Origin: Setophaga petechia
Lineage: Eukaryota > Chordata > Aves > Passeriformes > Parulidae
Direction of reading: 5' to 3'
DNA length: 64,000 nucleotides
NCBI GenBank assembly: GCA_024362935.1
Contig: JANCRA010000003.1
Span: 44,515,291 to 44,579,290, forward strand
Below the pieces are notes generated by a model. That model worked only from the letters and a program-made list of their open reading frames with translations, was not told the DNA's origin and searched no databases. Numbering within the stretch: position 1 is the first letter of the stretch; every line of letters begins with the position of its first letter. Below, piece after piece: positions 40,943 to 53,727 of this stretch. Both the position numbers and the translations under genes were made by a program.

Positions 40943-43900
40943 AATTGCAGAATTCAACGTATTGAGTTAATTTTGTGCTTGTAAGAATTAATAGCTCTGA
41001 GTTTGTCACTTGGGAATAGCAGTGGTGTGCCTTCTGAATAGCCTAAATAATGCAGAATTATGCATAATATGACTCATTTTTGGATAGCCAGTTTAACAAA
41101 ACCACCCAAAGCTGACAATGTATCAGGTCCATCCTGGGATAAATAAATTACAGAAATCATAGTAAATTACCAAAGAAAGGATAGCGAATTGTTTCCTGAA
41201 AGCTGTTAATTTTTTCAGACTAGCATTGCTTCTTTTTTTTTTGTACATTTATAAATGAAGTAGGCTGTGCTAATTTGGAGGCAAAACCAACACTACTTTT
41301 TGGCTATTCTGTTTATTGATCAACAGAATATTTATTTTTTCTTGTTAGACTATTATAGTGGGGAATATTCTTATTAATGAAAGGGTTTAAACTGTACTTC
41401 ATTCTGAGGATATTGAAATACTATTTAATGTTATCCAGTGTTGTCATTGCATGTTGAATGATTTTTGTGTAATGGCTGTTCATGACTTTCACGTGTACAT
41501 AAATTCTCAAACTGGAAACTAATGACTTTTTTATATTGTATGTAAATCTTTATAAAAATGTTTTATAGATGTTAAGAATTTTAGCAGTTAAGAATATGAG
41601 CAATTTGGTTGAAAATAGTTTTAGTTTTAGTTTGGTTTTTTTGGACCTTCATAATGATGGTTTTCTTTGTGGTGCTAGAAACCCCCTTAGAGGAAACACT
41701 AATCTTTATTTATGCTTTCCCCCACGGTTAACTCACGTGCCTTTTTTAAGAATCTTGAAATTTGTCAGAAATGAGTGTGGGAGGTTGAATTCAACAGATC
41801 TCTGTCCATGGTCTGCTGCCTCTTGCTCCAAAGGGCTGTATGGCTGCAATGTTAGGAAAATTTGGTGTATTGTAAATTAAACGTCGGTGCTGCAGGCTGT
41901 CAGCTAGGAGATGTTATCCAGAAAGCCAGCATTTCTGGTTCTGCCTGTGATTTTCAGCTGATGACCCCCTTTGCTAATGAAGCATGCAATCCTAATTTGG
42001 CATGGGCCACAGGTAGGATGGTCCTCTTGCAGGTGAAATGTCATTTGCCACATTTTGCAGAGTATTAGTCCGAACCTATATTTGGTTGGCACCTGTGCTT
42101 CTGAACTGGCATCCCACCTTGTGAGAAGGCAGCATGCCACTCTGACAGATGGGGAGGAATGTGAGCATGCCAGCAAACCAGTGTATGCATCAAGGGGTCA
42201 CATTTCTCTCCAGGAATGTTGAAATACCGGTACATGCAGAGCTTCTGTATCTGAGGCACACGTGTTTCTTGGCAACGACCAAAGTTCCTGCTGAATATCT
42301 TGGCACGGGACGTAAGGAAGCTTAGTGAATTTTCATGGCTTTCATAGGGTTTCTACACTATGGGAGCCTACATATAATTTCTGCTAAGAATGGCCCTGTG
42401 AATGTAAACAGAAGAGGGAATCTATTTTGCAAATTATTCTTTCTTATTAATAGATTAAGAACTGTTAAAATGCCATCATAGCTTTCATGGATAATGATTC
42501 TTTTGATTAGTTAATGGTTGGTTTATCCTGGTCTGAGAGCAATAGAACGTGTGGTTTGGCAATCAACCCAAAATGTGAATGTCACAGCTTAAACTTCTAC
42601 CATTTCTTTCTTGTACTTGATTTTATTTTAACTTAGAAGTAAATTCTGGAATCCCATCACACTTTTGTGCTTCATCAAGAAATTGGCTTTTTTCTGTGTT
42701 CCCCCTAATGATATAATGTATTAAAATTAACTCTGGGATGTTCCTCTCTTTTCCTGAAGGTAATTCTGAATGGTTTATTTCAGTGTTTTTACTTTTTTCC
42801 TCCAGAATTACTGTAAAGCTTTTCTATTTCATCCATTACAGCACAGTGTTTTTCACATTTGAATAGCTGCATCAACATGAATCCTTTATAAGGACCTTAA
42901 AAACAAACTTTGCCAAGTCCCAGAATACAGAAGCTGATTCACATCCCAATACTCAGCTGCCTCATGAATAAAGGAGAGTCTGTGCCTGACACTTTGAAGC
43001 TGTAGCTGTTAAACCATACAGACTATTTACCTCAATAAATCATTATAAGAAACTAAGGTACAATTATACCCACAGAGAAATAGAATTCAAAACACTGATT
43101 TATGTGGTTCAGTGCCTGTTCCTTTTTCCATCATGTTTTGAATTTTATGCATGTTTGTCATCTTTGGCTGCTTCCATGTATCTTTAAACTAATAGGTCTT
43201 GCTTTTTTAACATTCCTCATTAGGTTTGTTATTTCAGTTTGACATACAGACATGATTTGCACGCTGTACAAAGTTTTGCATTTAAAATTAACTATCTAAT
43301 TTCTTATGCTATAGACCAAAAATGGAAAATGTGAGTAATTTGTTTAAACTAACATACACCCTTCTCTGGTTAATTTGTGGCCATCTAAGCTGAAATCCCC
43401 TATTAGCTGAGATTTTTTTTGTTGCTTATTTGTGAGATCTGCAGAGAAATCATGATACAAAGGAATCCATCATTGTGCTTTTCAGAAAGTGCCTGCTAAT
43501 CTAACAAGGAGATGGAAGCGTAGGAAATTACATTTGGAATAATTTCCTCAATTTCTTTACCCCTTGAAGAGGCAAAATGAATCTAAAAGATAAAAATTCA
43601 GTGAGATGAAAGTGCAGCCTCAGAGGAAGGAATGGCACTAAAACCAGCAAATAATTCCATATGAAATGGTAGGAGTAAGGTAAATATATCTAGGAAGGGA
43701 AGTCCGAGAGCAGCCACAGGCTGCTGGGCCACCCAAGCCTTCAAGAGAGTCCAGTGTTGTTCTCTAGAGCAACTGGCTGGGGAGTGATTTAATAACCAAC
43801 AAAAGTTCCTCAATAAAACTTTAGAAGGTCACCAAATATTGAAATCAACATTTCAGATTTGAACAATAGTAAATATGCTGCAGTTCCAAATGCTTTATGC

Positions 43901-46452
43901 CTGGCTAATGACTTTCAATGCTGATGCTTGGGTGGATCCAAAGGGTCTGGAGTGAGGGTGTGTCAGGCCACCTGCCCGATCCCAGGGGTTTGGATCAGAG
44001 TAGTGCTTGTCTGCACTATTGAGAGGGAGATATAAATCCATCATTATTTCTGGAGTGATTTGTAACATGAAGGTTTTTGGGCTGTGTGTATCTTTCATCT
44101 ATCCAGCTAAAAAAGCTGTGTCTGTTGTAGACAGGTTTGGCCATTTCAGACTATTTTTGCTTTACATAACAGTAATTTAAGTGAAAAGTCTAAGCACTCC
44201 ATCTGTATTTTCATTATCTTACACTGAATTTCCTAAGATATTAAGTTCATAAGAGAATATGCATCTATAATCTTTATATAATACATGAGTAAAAGCACAT
44301 AGTCTTTTTCATGCAGTCTGTGATTTGCATATATACATAAAACTCTTTTTGCTGTGTTTTTGTCTCTCTGAATCTACAGGAATGGTGTGAGGAAAAAATA
44401 TTGTACCTAAAAGTTTCCACATGCAAATTATATTATTTATTGAGCACTGAAAACTCGTATTAGGGTGTTCCATAACCTTGTCCCCAGTAATCCAAGAGTC
44501 TATCACATACTGCTTTTGCAGTCTGCTAGCATTTAAAACGTTTCTATCATCATGGAGTTAATAATGCTTTTATAGTATTGAAGTGGAGGATTGCTTTGCA
44601 GCACAAGTCACATGGTAGCCACACTATGAACATTTCCACTGCTTACAGAGCAATCTGTTTATTAAAACCTATCTGTTAAAAATCCATTATTAAAGCTACA
44701 TATTCTAGGGCCTTGTAATATTTTAATGTTATTTTTCCTCTGTTCCCAGTGCCCTCGAATAGAGATACCTGCTCAATTATAAAAATAGCAATGTCATCAA
44801 TGAGTAAGATTCTTATTAGGTATTTCCATTAATAAAATTTAAGATTATTGATTTTTCACATTGTTTTATAGTTCAGCACTATGATGTAATAAAGAGCCAT
44901 TTCATTTTGCAATCTACTGAAAAGAATTTCCTCCTAAGTTGAAAAAAATTCTGAAATATTTTCAGCACTTTTTAAAATTTCAAATATTTACTAGGTTGTA
45001 TCAGCTCAGGTGACTTTGCAATTTCAGTTTTTCAGTTTACAAGAAATAAATAGAAATGCATCCTGAATGCTATTTAAAGTTAGGGATTGTACACAGTGAA
45101 AACTGCAACACTTTCTCAACTATTGGGATGCCACAGAAGCTCAGGAAGTTGGTTCTGCCAGAACTCAGACCAGAACCTGGCTATTACATGTGAAATTTTG
45201 CATCAGCACTCAAATAATACACAACAACAACAACAACAACAACAACAAAGAAAAAAAAGAAAAAAAAAAAGAGAATATTTTAATTCCTGGTAAAATCTCT
45301 TACCAAGATTTCTAAGGGCCATGTACTCTCAGATGTGTCTCAGATTTGAAACACAGGTTCTAGAGCATTATAAATTGTGCACACTATGTTTTATTTAAGT
45401 AATTGTCCAGGTGTAGCCAGCACGTGGATGCCACTTTGGTAGTGTGGAAAGGTCGTGTCCATCTTTCCCAATGAGGAACTTCACATGTAGAAAGCAACCT
45501 TATGATCTCATCACAGTACAGGGCTTGAGCTGATTAAACTAAATCAGTGTAATTAAGCATAACTTTTCTATGTAGACAAATCTTCAGCATTGCATGAACA
45601 CAGACCAAGAATAAACTTGCTCAGTTTACAAAACAGACTGTTAGCTGCAGCCTATCACGCAAATAGGGAGATGGGTTTTAAATAAACTTAATGAGTTAAT
45701 GATGCAACACTGGATGTGTTAAGGAGGGCAAGATATGTCCCAGGAAAACACTGTGAATATTAACCTTAGGCACCTGAATCAATTTGTTCAGGCTGGATGC
45801 TGTTTTTGTGGCTAGTTTGCAGAACTAGTATCAGTAAGGAAATACAGTTTTCTGCAGTTTTTTCCCAAGCTTGTCTTCTATTAGCAGATGCCTTTCACTC
45901 ACCAAAACTTTAAGTTCAAACAAAGGTTCTTTAATTCTAGCAATGATTCTTCAGAATATCCAGGGATTACATATAATAGATTGTGAGTATACTATGAGCA
46001 AACAAGGCATCAATAATAACCTTCTAGCATGGTTTTATCTGGATGTACTGAATTACATGGAAAACAGTTTTGGATTTTTTCCTAAATCTCGTGGATCACA
46101 GATTGCGTGTTTAAAAGTGGACAGGGAGTAGCCAGACAAAGGAAAAGAAACAACATAAAAAGCCTTAAGTTTGCATGAGTTTCATTATGCTGAAATCCTG
46201 ACCTCAAATCAATAAGAAATCCTTTATCTGACACATATTGAGGGATTATAGACTCAACATTTTAGAGGATGTGTTTGAACAGCATTGACATCAAAACCTT
46301 CTGAAAACTGCAGGTGGATTATGAGCTGTGTACTGTTTATATCTGCAAGTACAAGAAGGAGCTGAAGAATTATTTCAGTCTATCTATGCTATAGTTTTGC
46401 AACTATGCTACATTTATTTCTTAGGGAATAATTAGTAAGGAGTGTGTGGGGG
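40943..46452. other. AT-rich non-coding DNA
   Basis: No exon, RNA gene or clear transposon was recognised apart from the (CAA)n/A-rich tract at 45220-45275. Small open frames lack conserved protein character. Confidence 0.5.
45220..45275. repeat. (CAA)n microsatellite followed by A-rich tract
   Basis: About nine to ten CAA units, then A-runs broken by single G residues. Confidence 0.92.
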
Positions 46453-46585
46453 TGTCTGTTGGTCAAGTGGTTAAGGCATAGGGAGTTGAGAAGTCAGAGT
46501 TTTCCTTGCAGTTCTGAGACAGATGGTTTTTGAGTGTGGGGTAAATCAAGTCTTTGTTTTGTATCTCTGTTTCTCTGTAGGTACA
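46453..46585 (+). mobile_element. tRNA-derived SINE relic (MIR-like, + orientation)
   Basis: TGGTCAAGTGG at 46460-46470 is a perfect match to the RNA polymerase III box A consensus TRGYNNARNNG, followed by ttaaggcat as in tRNA-derived heads. Further on, aaatcaagtctttgtttt and then ctctgtttctctgtagg follow the MIR order of ggcaagtcacttaacttctc and cagtttcc. No box B or cloverleaf survives, so it is not a tRNA gene. Confidence 0.55.
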
Positions 46586-47142
46586 GCACATGTAGACACA
46601 GCAATGGTTTATTGGCAGCACTCAGTGGGCTCTTACAAGACGTGTTTTAATATTTTTGAAGGGTGCATGTAGTTAACTTTAAAGGTACAATATGGCTCCA
46701 CTAAGTGTTGGGATTTGAAAAAAATTTCTTAGTGGGCAATGCTGCTTTTCCAAAAAAAGTGATGTCTTCCAAGAATCTCTGCTTAGTGAGTCTGGAAACC
46801 ACAGTGAAGACATGCTGCTTAAGCAGTTGTGTTTGAAATGGACCAATACAGGCTGCTCTCTGCATTTTCAACTGTTCAAAAAACTTTGGTTTGCTGTGGA
46901 CAGTGTTAAAGGTGCTGAATGCTTCAATGCAATACCATTTATTTGGGTGCTTTGTGAGCTGTGTAACTTATTCTGGGGACATTTAAAACAGTGTTTATTG
47001 GATAATCTCTTACTCTAAAGCGTTTCTTGGACAGCCTTTAACATATATTCTCTGTCAAAAGAAAGATAATAGTCACAAATGTGTACCAAAAAGAAAAGAG
47101 GAACTTGAAAACAGAAGAGAAGGGAAAATACTGTAATGAGCA

Positions 47143-47181
47143 AATCATTGGTCTATATGTCTATATAATCATTGGTCTATA
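47143..47181 (+). repeat. Imperfect 24-bp tandem duplication
   Basis: aatcattggtctata occurs at 47143-47157 and again at 47167-47181, a period of 24 bp. Confidence 0.85.
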
Positions 47182-47204
47182 AATGTTGCTCAAAGATTGC
47201 AACA
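47181..47204 (+). repeat. 24-bp direct repeat, copy 1
   Basis: It begins aaatgttgctcaaag and ends attgcaaca. It is identical over 24 bases to 48379-48402. Confidence 0.9.
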
Positions 47205-47783
47205 TATTATAAACTCAGAGAAATGCTGTAATATTTGATTTAGGAGACACCCAGTCCAGAAAGCCTTTGGGAGTCTGCACAGTGTCTTGGCAATTATTTT
47301 AACAATTTCAGCCCTTTGTTCCCTATTGATGGCCAGCTGTGCTAAAACTGAGAAATGTAGGGGAGCTATACTTTTAAAGAGGAACTTAGATAATGAATGT
47401 CTGTTTTCTCCTTGGTATTCAGGAGAAAAAAGTTTTGCAGATTGAATAAAAACCTGTGATATACTTCTAGAAGGATGTTTATAATATTTCTAAAATTAGT
47501 CTTCTGTTAATTTTCATGTCAAATGCGAAGAGACCAGTGGCAGCAATCTTGTTAATGCAAATCAGGAGAACTGTGGACTACTGAAAGTAAAAAAGGAACA
47601 GCCCTGGATCTGCTGTTATAATATTCCTTCTGTTTGAGAAGTCTATGCATTATAGTTCATGTATATATTTCATATATGCTTTCTGTTTTAAATGAACATT
47701 CAGAGTGTTCTCCTTGACTGCCACTGTGAAGTACAACATTTAGTTCTGTGTTTAAGTGATGTGTCTTTTTGTTTTTGTGGTGG

Positions 47784-47819
47784 TTTTTTTTTTTGGGTTT
47801 TTTTTTTTTTTTTTTTTTA
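47784..47819. repeat. poly(T) tract
   Basis: Two long T runs separated by ggg. Confidence 0.9.
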
Positions 47820-48378
47820 AATGAAGTTTTAAATCTGTATTTCCTCATGTTTCTGTCAGGATAAATCAAAACTGTCTGTTTTAAGGATTGACAAAATTTG
47901 AACACAATTCATGTGTGACCAGACTTTAGCACGTAAGTTTTTAGTATGTCCAAGGCTGTGTAAGGGGAACTTATTTGGAGCTGTTTATTGTTCTGGCTGG
48001 TGTCCTTGGGCAACAATAAGAATGACAAAATCTCTGCTGGACAAAACAACAAAACATAAAATTTAGTGATAATTAAAGTAAAATGGTAGGTAAGTGTGCT
48101 TGCAGAAATATAGCAGGAAAAAAAAGGATAGGTTACACCTAAAATAAAATCTTACCTTTTGTTGGAAGGTTGTTCTGAATTTAAGCAGGTGCAGGATTCT
48201 GTCAGGGTTTTCATGGCACTAGCACATCTCTGTGGAGCTCAGCAGAATAATGCATCATTTATCTTGTTCAGCATCTCTGCTAAAGAGTGTTGCCTTTATT
48301 CCAAACTATCACTTTGTGGCCTCAGCAGCAGCTTGGTGGCTGTGATGGTGATACCTGTGTGTGTTTGAAGTGGGACAG

Positions 48379-48402
48379 AAATGTTGCTCAAAGATTGCAA
48401 CA
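48379..48402 (+). repeat. 24-bp direct repeat, copy 2
   Basis: Identical to 47181-47204 over 24 bases, with different flanks (gggacag on the left, ccaaggc on the right). Confidence 0.9.
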
Positions 48403-50448
48403 CCAAGGCAAGCAGGGAGCTTTGAAGTCATGTTGCTGGATCTTGGAGTGGGCTTTGATTTCCCTGTTTCCATGAGTGTTTTGACCTTGTCTGAGCATGC
48501 ATCTTGTACTACTGAACAGTTTTGCTTTGACTGCCACAAACTCACGTCTTCTGTCATGGAAGGAAGGATTAGGATTAGAGAAACAGCCAGTGAAAGAGAG
48601 CATTGCACAGTCTGGTGTAGGAAGAGATGAGTCAGAAAGACCATGAAGAAACCGAATTTTTTTGTTATTGTGCTGACTCTATTAGCTTCTCTTATAATAG
48701 GAACTATTCTCACTTCTGTTAGAAACCTGTAAATTGTTTTTGCTATCTGATTATAAATGTTAAGACACTTATACAAAAAGACGTATCTATTATTCAGATT
48801 GAACAAAGATACTTAGTTTGTATGATTGGAAATCTGCTGGACAAAGGTTTTCCTTGGGGAAAAAAGTCTACAGTAAAATTTATGACCATGCATTTTGCTA
48901 ATTCTTAATTAGCAGCTCATTAAACAGGTAAAGAGTTTGGACAAGCAAGGTGTTTTTCTGTTTTTCAAAATGTTGGATTTCTTCAGGAAGTAAAATCATC
49001 AGTGTGTATCTTCTGTGTATGTATTTGTCTTCCCGTGTCTTCATGCATATAAATATACATCTATATCACTATCAATATCTATAAATGTATATATCTGTAG
49101 GAATGGAAATGTGTGTGTGCAATGTAATGGCTGTGACCTTATAACCACTTTCTTACCTTTTCTTTTCCCCACATTCCACACCTTTATTTAGGCATTACAT
49201 TCTTTCCTCACACCTTCTGTTTCTCTTGTCTGTTAAACTTTGGATTTTCCAGGAGAGAATCTGCCTTTTTACTGTCAATCTTCTGTCTATGAGTAGTGCC
49301 TGGTAGTATGGAATGCAGTTGTAGTTGGGTTTTCTATTCTCTGGTCATTTTGTATCCCAGCTGAAAGTGACTGAATTTATTTTTGTTGGGCTGATAAAAA
49401 TGAATTCTGACTGTTGAGCAGTTGAGCAATTGAAGAGAGATAACAATCTTTTACATACATAATGAAATTGAAATGCAGACAATGGCTTTTTTTATATTTG
49501 ATCATGGCTTTGTTGTTTTTGGATAACAATATAATTAATTTTTTATCAATGAATTAGTATGTATCATATTAAAATAACAATTCTTTTTAAAGTCTGGGTG
49601 GTGGTGGTAGTGAAAAAAAATAAGGGATTCTAAATCTAAGGTTTCTTATTTGGAAGTGTGTGATAACATACTGAAGTAAATTAAAACTGCAACACGAAAG
49701 GCAAATATTGTTGCACAGGTTTCTTTTTTTTTGCAATCTGCTGTAATGAAGTCTCTGTGTGCAACAGAGACTTGGAAGCAAGGGAGAAAGTCATTGATAG
49801 TGAAATTGTTTACTTGGCCTATAGAGCCACCTTTCCAACTTAGGTTCATAAACTTCTGGTCAAAAAAAATTGCTTGAAAATGTTTTTCTTGGTAAAGGCT
49901 AAAATAATAAATTACAGTGCCTACTGGAGTTATGTATATCTGTTATTTTTGTATGTTATGAGTAGCATATTGGAACCATAACTGTTTCCATTTTAAAGTA
50001 CAACTTTTCAATGTGTAAATAGGTAAGTACTGTATATTTAAAATTGTAAGTAAGACACCAAAATACAGTATGTAACTATTTATAATTTAATTAAGAATTC
50101 TTAATTTCAGATGTTCATATCTAATTCCTGAGAAACATGCAGAGTGTATGTACACTTGCAGATACTTTTAATCATTGTGCAAGCAAACAGGTTCTAGTCC
50201 AGACATTGTGGATAAAAAACTCCCTTCATTGTAGAGCAGATTTAAATTTGCACACTGTCCTATAAGCAGCCCAGTTCATATACTTGCATTGTAATTAGTT
50301 GATTTGTAATCCTGGTGATAATTTAGGATGGAGGAATTTCTTTGGATTTCTTGTTGTTCTCTAAGGATTTAACCTTTTATCTGTCTTCCCACAGGAGAGC
50401 TAAGATTTTGGGTGAGTTGAGATGGCTTCAGTCTGTTTAAAAATAAAA

Positions 50449-50469
50449 TAGAAAAAAAAAAAAAAAAAG
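50449..50469. repeat. poly(A) tract
   Basis: An A run of about 18 bases in AT-rich DNA. Confidence 0.85.
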
Positions 50470-53205
50470 ACAGCCTTAGTTTCTAGGGTCCTGGCATGTT
50501 GGTTTACTACTTTAAAGCTTTTATAATACCAAAATAAGGCAGTTAAAAAAATAAGGCAATTTATATTTGCTGTACTGATATGCATTTGCAGATCTGAAAT
50601 TCACTGTGTTTTGGAGTGGTTTTATTATTTCCTTTTTATGATACCAAAACATCTAATCAGGCAAAGACATATTTCTTAAGGTATTATAGGAGATGAGTGA
50701 CAATCTAGCAGATTTTAAAAGATCACTGATCACCCATGAACTTTCCCAGTGATCAACATTTAATAAAGAGGATGCTTGATCTCATGAACTCATTACGAAA
50801 GGAGACCAGTGATTCCTGCCCACTTGTAATAACCTTTTAAGGTAAGAAATGAGTTACTGCTTTGGAATACTCTATGTGCTCTAGTAAATTAAGGTGGTTA
50901 GCTCATAATTGCATTATTGTAAAGTTCCCTGTTTATATCATAATTTGTTGTGATGGCAGGGCTGTGAGGAAGCATGCTGGATTGAACAGCCCTGTGGCAC
51001 ACAGCATGGGATAATTGCCAACCACTGCCTGCATCATCTGCTCTGACGACAGCAGTTCCAGGCTGCCCCAAAGGTACACAGTTGTATGTTGACACATACT
51101 GATTAAAGAGAATATTGGTCAAAATCTGGGCACTCCACTCTCTGGAGACTGGCATAGACAAGAGTTGTAGTTTCTAGATTAAACTAATGCACATGGGAAA
51201 GATATTCTGTTGTCCTTATATTCTTATTCATATGTCTACTGTTAAGGAGAAACTTCTGCTTCATTATATTTTGATTTGGGGTCTTTTTGGGTTTTGTTTT
51301 GATAACAGTTTAAAAATGCCTTATTTCTGACAAATTCCCTAAAGAAATATGTTGAATCTAATGAATCAGATGTTGGATCTAATTAGGTCCATCCACTAAG
51401 GGTGGTTGAATCCTTGAGCCGTGCTCCTACAGGCAGCTTGAGCTCCACTGACTTGATCTGCTTGACTAACAAAAACTCAGTTTTGAGGGCTGCTACCAAA
51501 TGTGTATAAACAAAGCTGAGCAGAAAGACATGGCATTTACAGGTGTTTTTGCAGCTGTATCATAAAAGCCCATGTTACATTTTCCCAGCCTCAGGGATGC
51601 CATCCTATTCTTCCCCATGCCACGCATTTCTCCCTTCCCAGGTTTTTTCCTTCTTGCTCAAGGACACAGAAAGTACAGCAGAGCAATGCTGCTAACAACA
51701 ACAAACCAATACACATCCAAACTGGATTAACCAAACTTTGCTTTTATTATCTCAGCCAGGGCAGGCCAGTAAACAAAACTTTGAAATCAAGTTCCTTACC
51801 TTCCTTCTCCTCAATAACTGTACATAAGACCAGAGGACATCATACATGAAACTTTTATTTCTGAGAAACTTAGAAGCTTTTATTTCTAGAAATCTGTCAT
51901 GCAATAGTTCTTCAAATCTGAAAATGTGTCGCTTGCATGAGTATTACTTTTGTCTGCTTTTCTCTTCTTTGAATTTCTCTGATTTGCAGCATTTTCCCCT
52001 TGAAGTATGCTTTACACTCTTTCCATACTGCTCTCCACTGCTGTCCTCCAGAATGTGTTTGTGTTAACCTTTAACATACCTTGACTATGCTACTTTACTT
52101 TTGGATATCTCTTTTTATGTCTGCAAATAATTTATATTAATTACCTAAATTATCAGCAGAAGACAGGAAGTTGTAGCACAAAAGTGTGTGTAAATTGATT
52201 TATCATAGTCACATTTAAAGAGCTGCCTGCTAATCAATGTATATCTGGGAACAGTTCATGTGTCACCTTGTTGTCTGCTAGAATTCTTCCTTCTGGGCCT
52301 TTTTGGCAAGTATATGGTCAATATAGACTTTCCTAAATTTTTTTAGGTGTTTTCTGCAAAATCAGTGACAAATTTTATCTTCCTTCCAACTAGTGCAATC
52401 TTCAATGGGAAAGCTAAACCTACTAATTAATATCTGTTTATTTATATGCTTCTTAAAATCTATTCTCTTTTAGGAATTAACACACCAATACTTTGTAGCT
52501 TCCCTGCACCTTTTGTCTGCAATTTCCAAATTAATATTTTGCAGACACTTTTTTTTCTAGCTGCTGTTATTGTAGTCAATATATTAGAGTTTTTGCTTTA
52601 TTTACAGTCTGAGTGTAATATTAGAATTTTTTTGTTCTGGACTTCTTGTCTCTTAAGTATTTTTCTCCTTTCTTATAGATTCAGTTTTCCAACACTTCAC
52701 CATGTATATGTAGTTGCCCTTACAAATGTTAGCCAGATAAATTTGCCTCTTCTAAAAACTGACATATCCTCAATTAAGAAAATATTCGTGTTTTAAGGGT
52801 TTGGGATGGTGGAATTTAGATATTTGCACAGAGGAAAAACGTGCTGTCTTCCACACTATTAATTTTCCAAATGCCAGCTTCTACTCTTGTTGGTTTCAGT
52901 CTTTTTCAATCCTTCTCAAAGTCTCTACCTTATCTTCTCATCTACACAATGAAGGCTTAGAAAGGAGAAATTTACTCACAAGTGTGATCTGTGTAGCTCA
53001 TGAGGGATTTTTCCTGGCCTGTTGTACTCTATGGAAACTCTGCTAGATATCTTTAGGACCATGAGGGCTTTTTCTTGCTTCTTGACCTGTTCAGTGTTTA
53101 AGTAAGAATCCTGATTTTATTTCTCTGGTATCGTGGTAATTTAAACTCTGTATACTTATTCTATGTCAGTGTTTTTAGAGAAAGTGAAGAGGTTTTAGGA
53201 AGCTT

Positions 53206-53727
53206 CTAAGTGGTCAGGCTGGCTCCAGTTCTGGGTCCATCACAGCTGGAGTTGATGTACGTTTGGGCTGCCTTGTCCTCTCCTCTATTGGCTCTGGCTC
53301 TGTGTTTCCACCTTCTGTGCTGTGCTGGCACTGCCTCTTGTCTGATCCTTCTGTGAATTGCTCCTTCGAGCAGATCTGGCTGAAAAGTTTTTTTGTTTCT
53401 TTGTTCTTTTTTTTTTCTCTTCTCTTTGGTGAGGTTAGCTTCCAGACGAGCAGCCTCCCTGGGCTGGCTCCTGCACACATGGGTGGGTGTTAATGCTGAG
53501 GCAAGGGAAAGAATGGAAAACCTTGGTCGGCAGAGGAGGCTCTGATCACCCGAATTCTTTGTAGGTTTGAGGTGCCATCGGATCCCACCCGCAGGCTGCA
53601 GTTCCACCTTTTCTCTGAGCTGATCTCCACTCCCTGCCCCTGTTCTCTCTGGGGCCAGCAATACATTTTGTGTAGTTGTATTTCTCCAAATCACAACAGG
53701 AGCCCTCTCCTTGCCCCCCAAAACCAC
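53206..53727 (-). other. GC-richer block with a 173-codon open frame, unassigned
   Basis: A 0.5-kb GC-richer insert in AT-rich surroundings with an open frame on the - strand. The predicted product is basic, with a lysine-rich stretch encoded by a poly-purine tract. I do not recognise it. It could be a retroelement remnant, a lncRNA exon or chance. Codon character and sequence do not point to a known family. Confidence 0.25.

Larger units (their letters stand above)
46586..53200. other. AT-rich non-coding DNA with a 24-bp duplicated segment
   Basis: No credible exon. It holds the direct repeats at 47143-47204 and 48379-48402, poly(T) at 47784-47819, poly(A) at 50449-50469 and an AT-rich stretch at 49025-49095. 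The 116-codon hydrophobic frame at 52446-52796 comes from T-rich DNA and is probably chance. Confidence 0.5.

Noticed and set aside
45220..45275. CAA/A-rich tract as a retroposed poly(A) tail
   Set aside because: No gene body or target-site duplication was found upstream; a microsatellite is sufficient.
46460..46530. Possible tRNA gene (perfect box A)
   Set aside because: No cloverleaf can be folded and no box B follows at the right distance. The downstream sequence continues as a SINE body.
48309..48806. 165-codon open frame, - strand
   Set aside because: No family resemblance or conserved pattern. It arises in a moderately GC-richer patch and is treated as chance.
52446..52796. 116-codon hydrophobic open frame resembling a membrane protein
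   Set aside because: T-rich DNA translates to Phe/Leu/Ile by composition. There is no conserved motif and no splice or promoter context.
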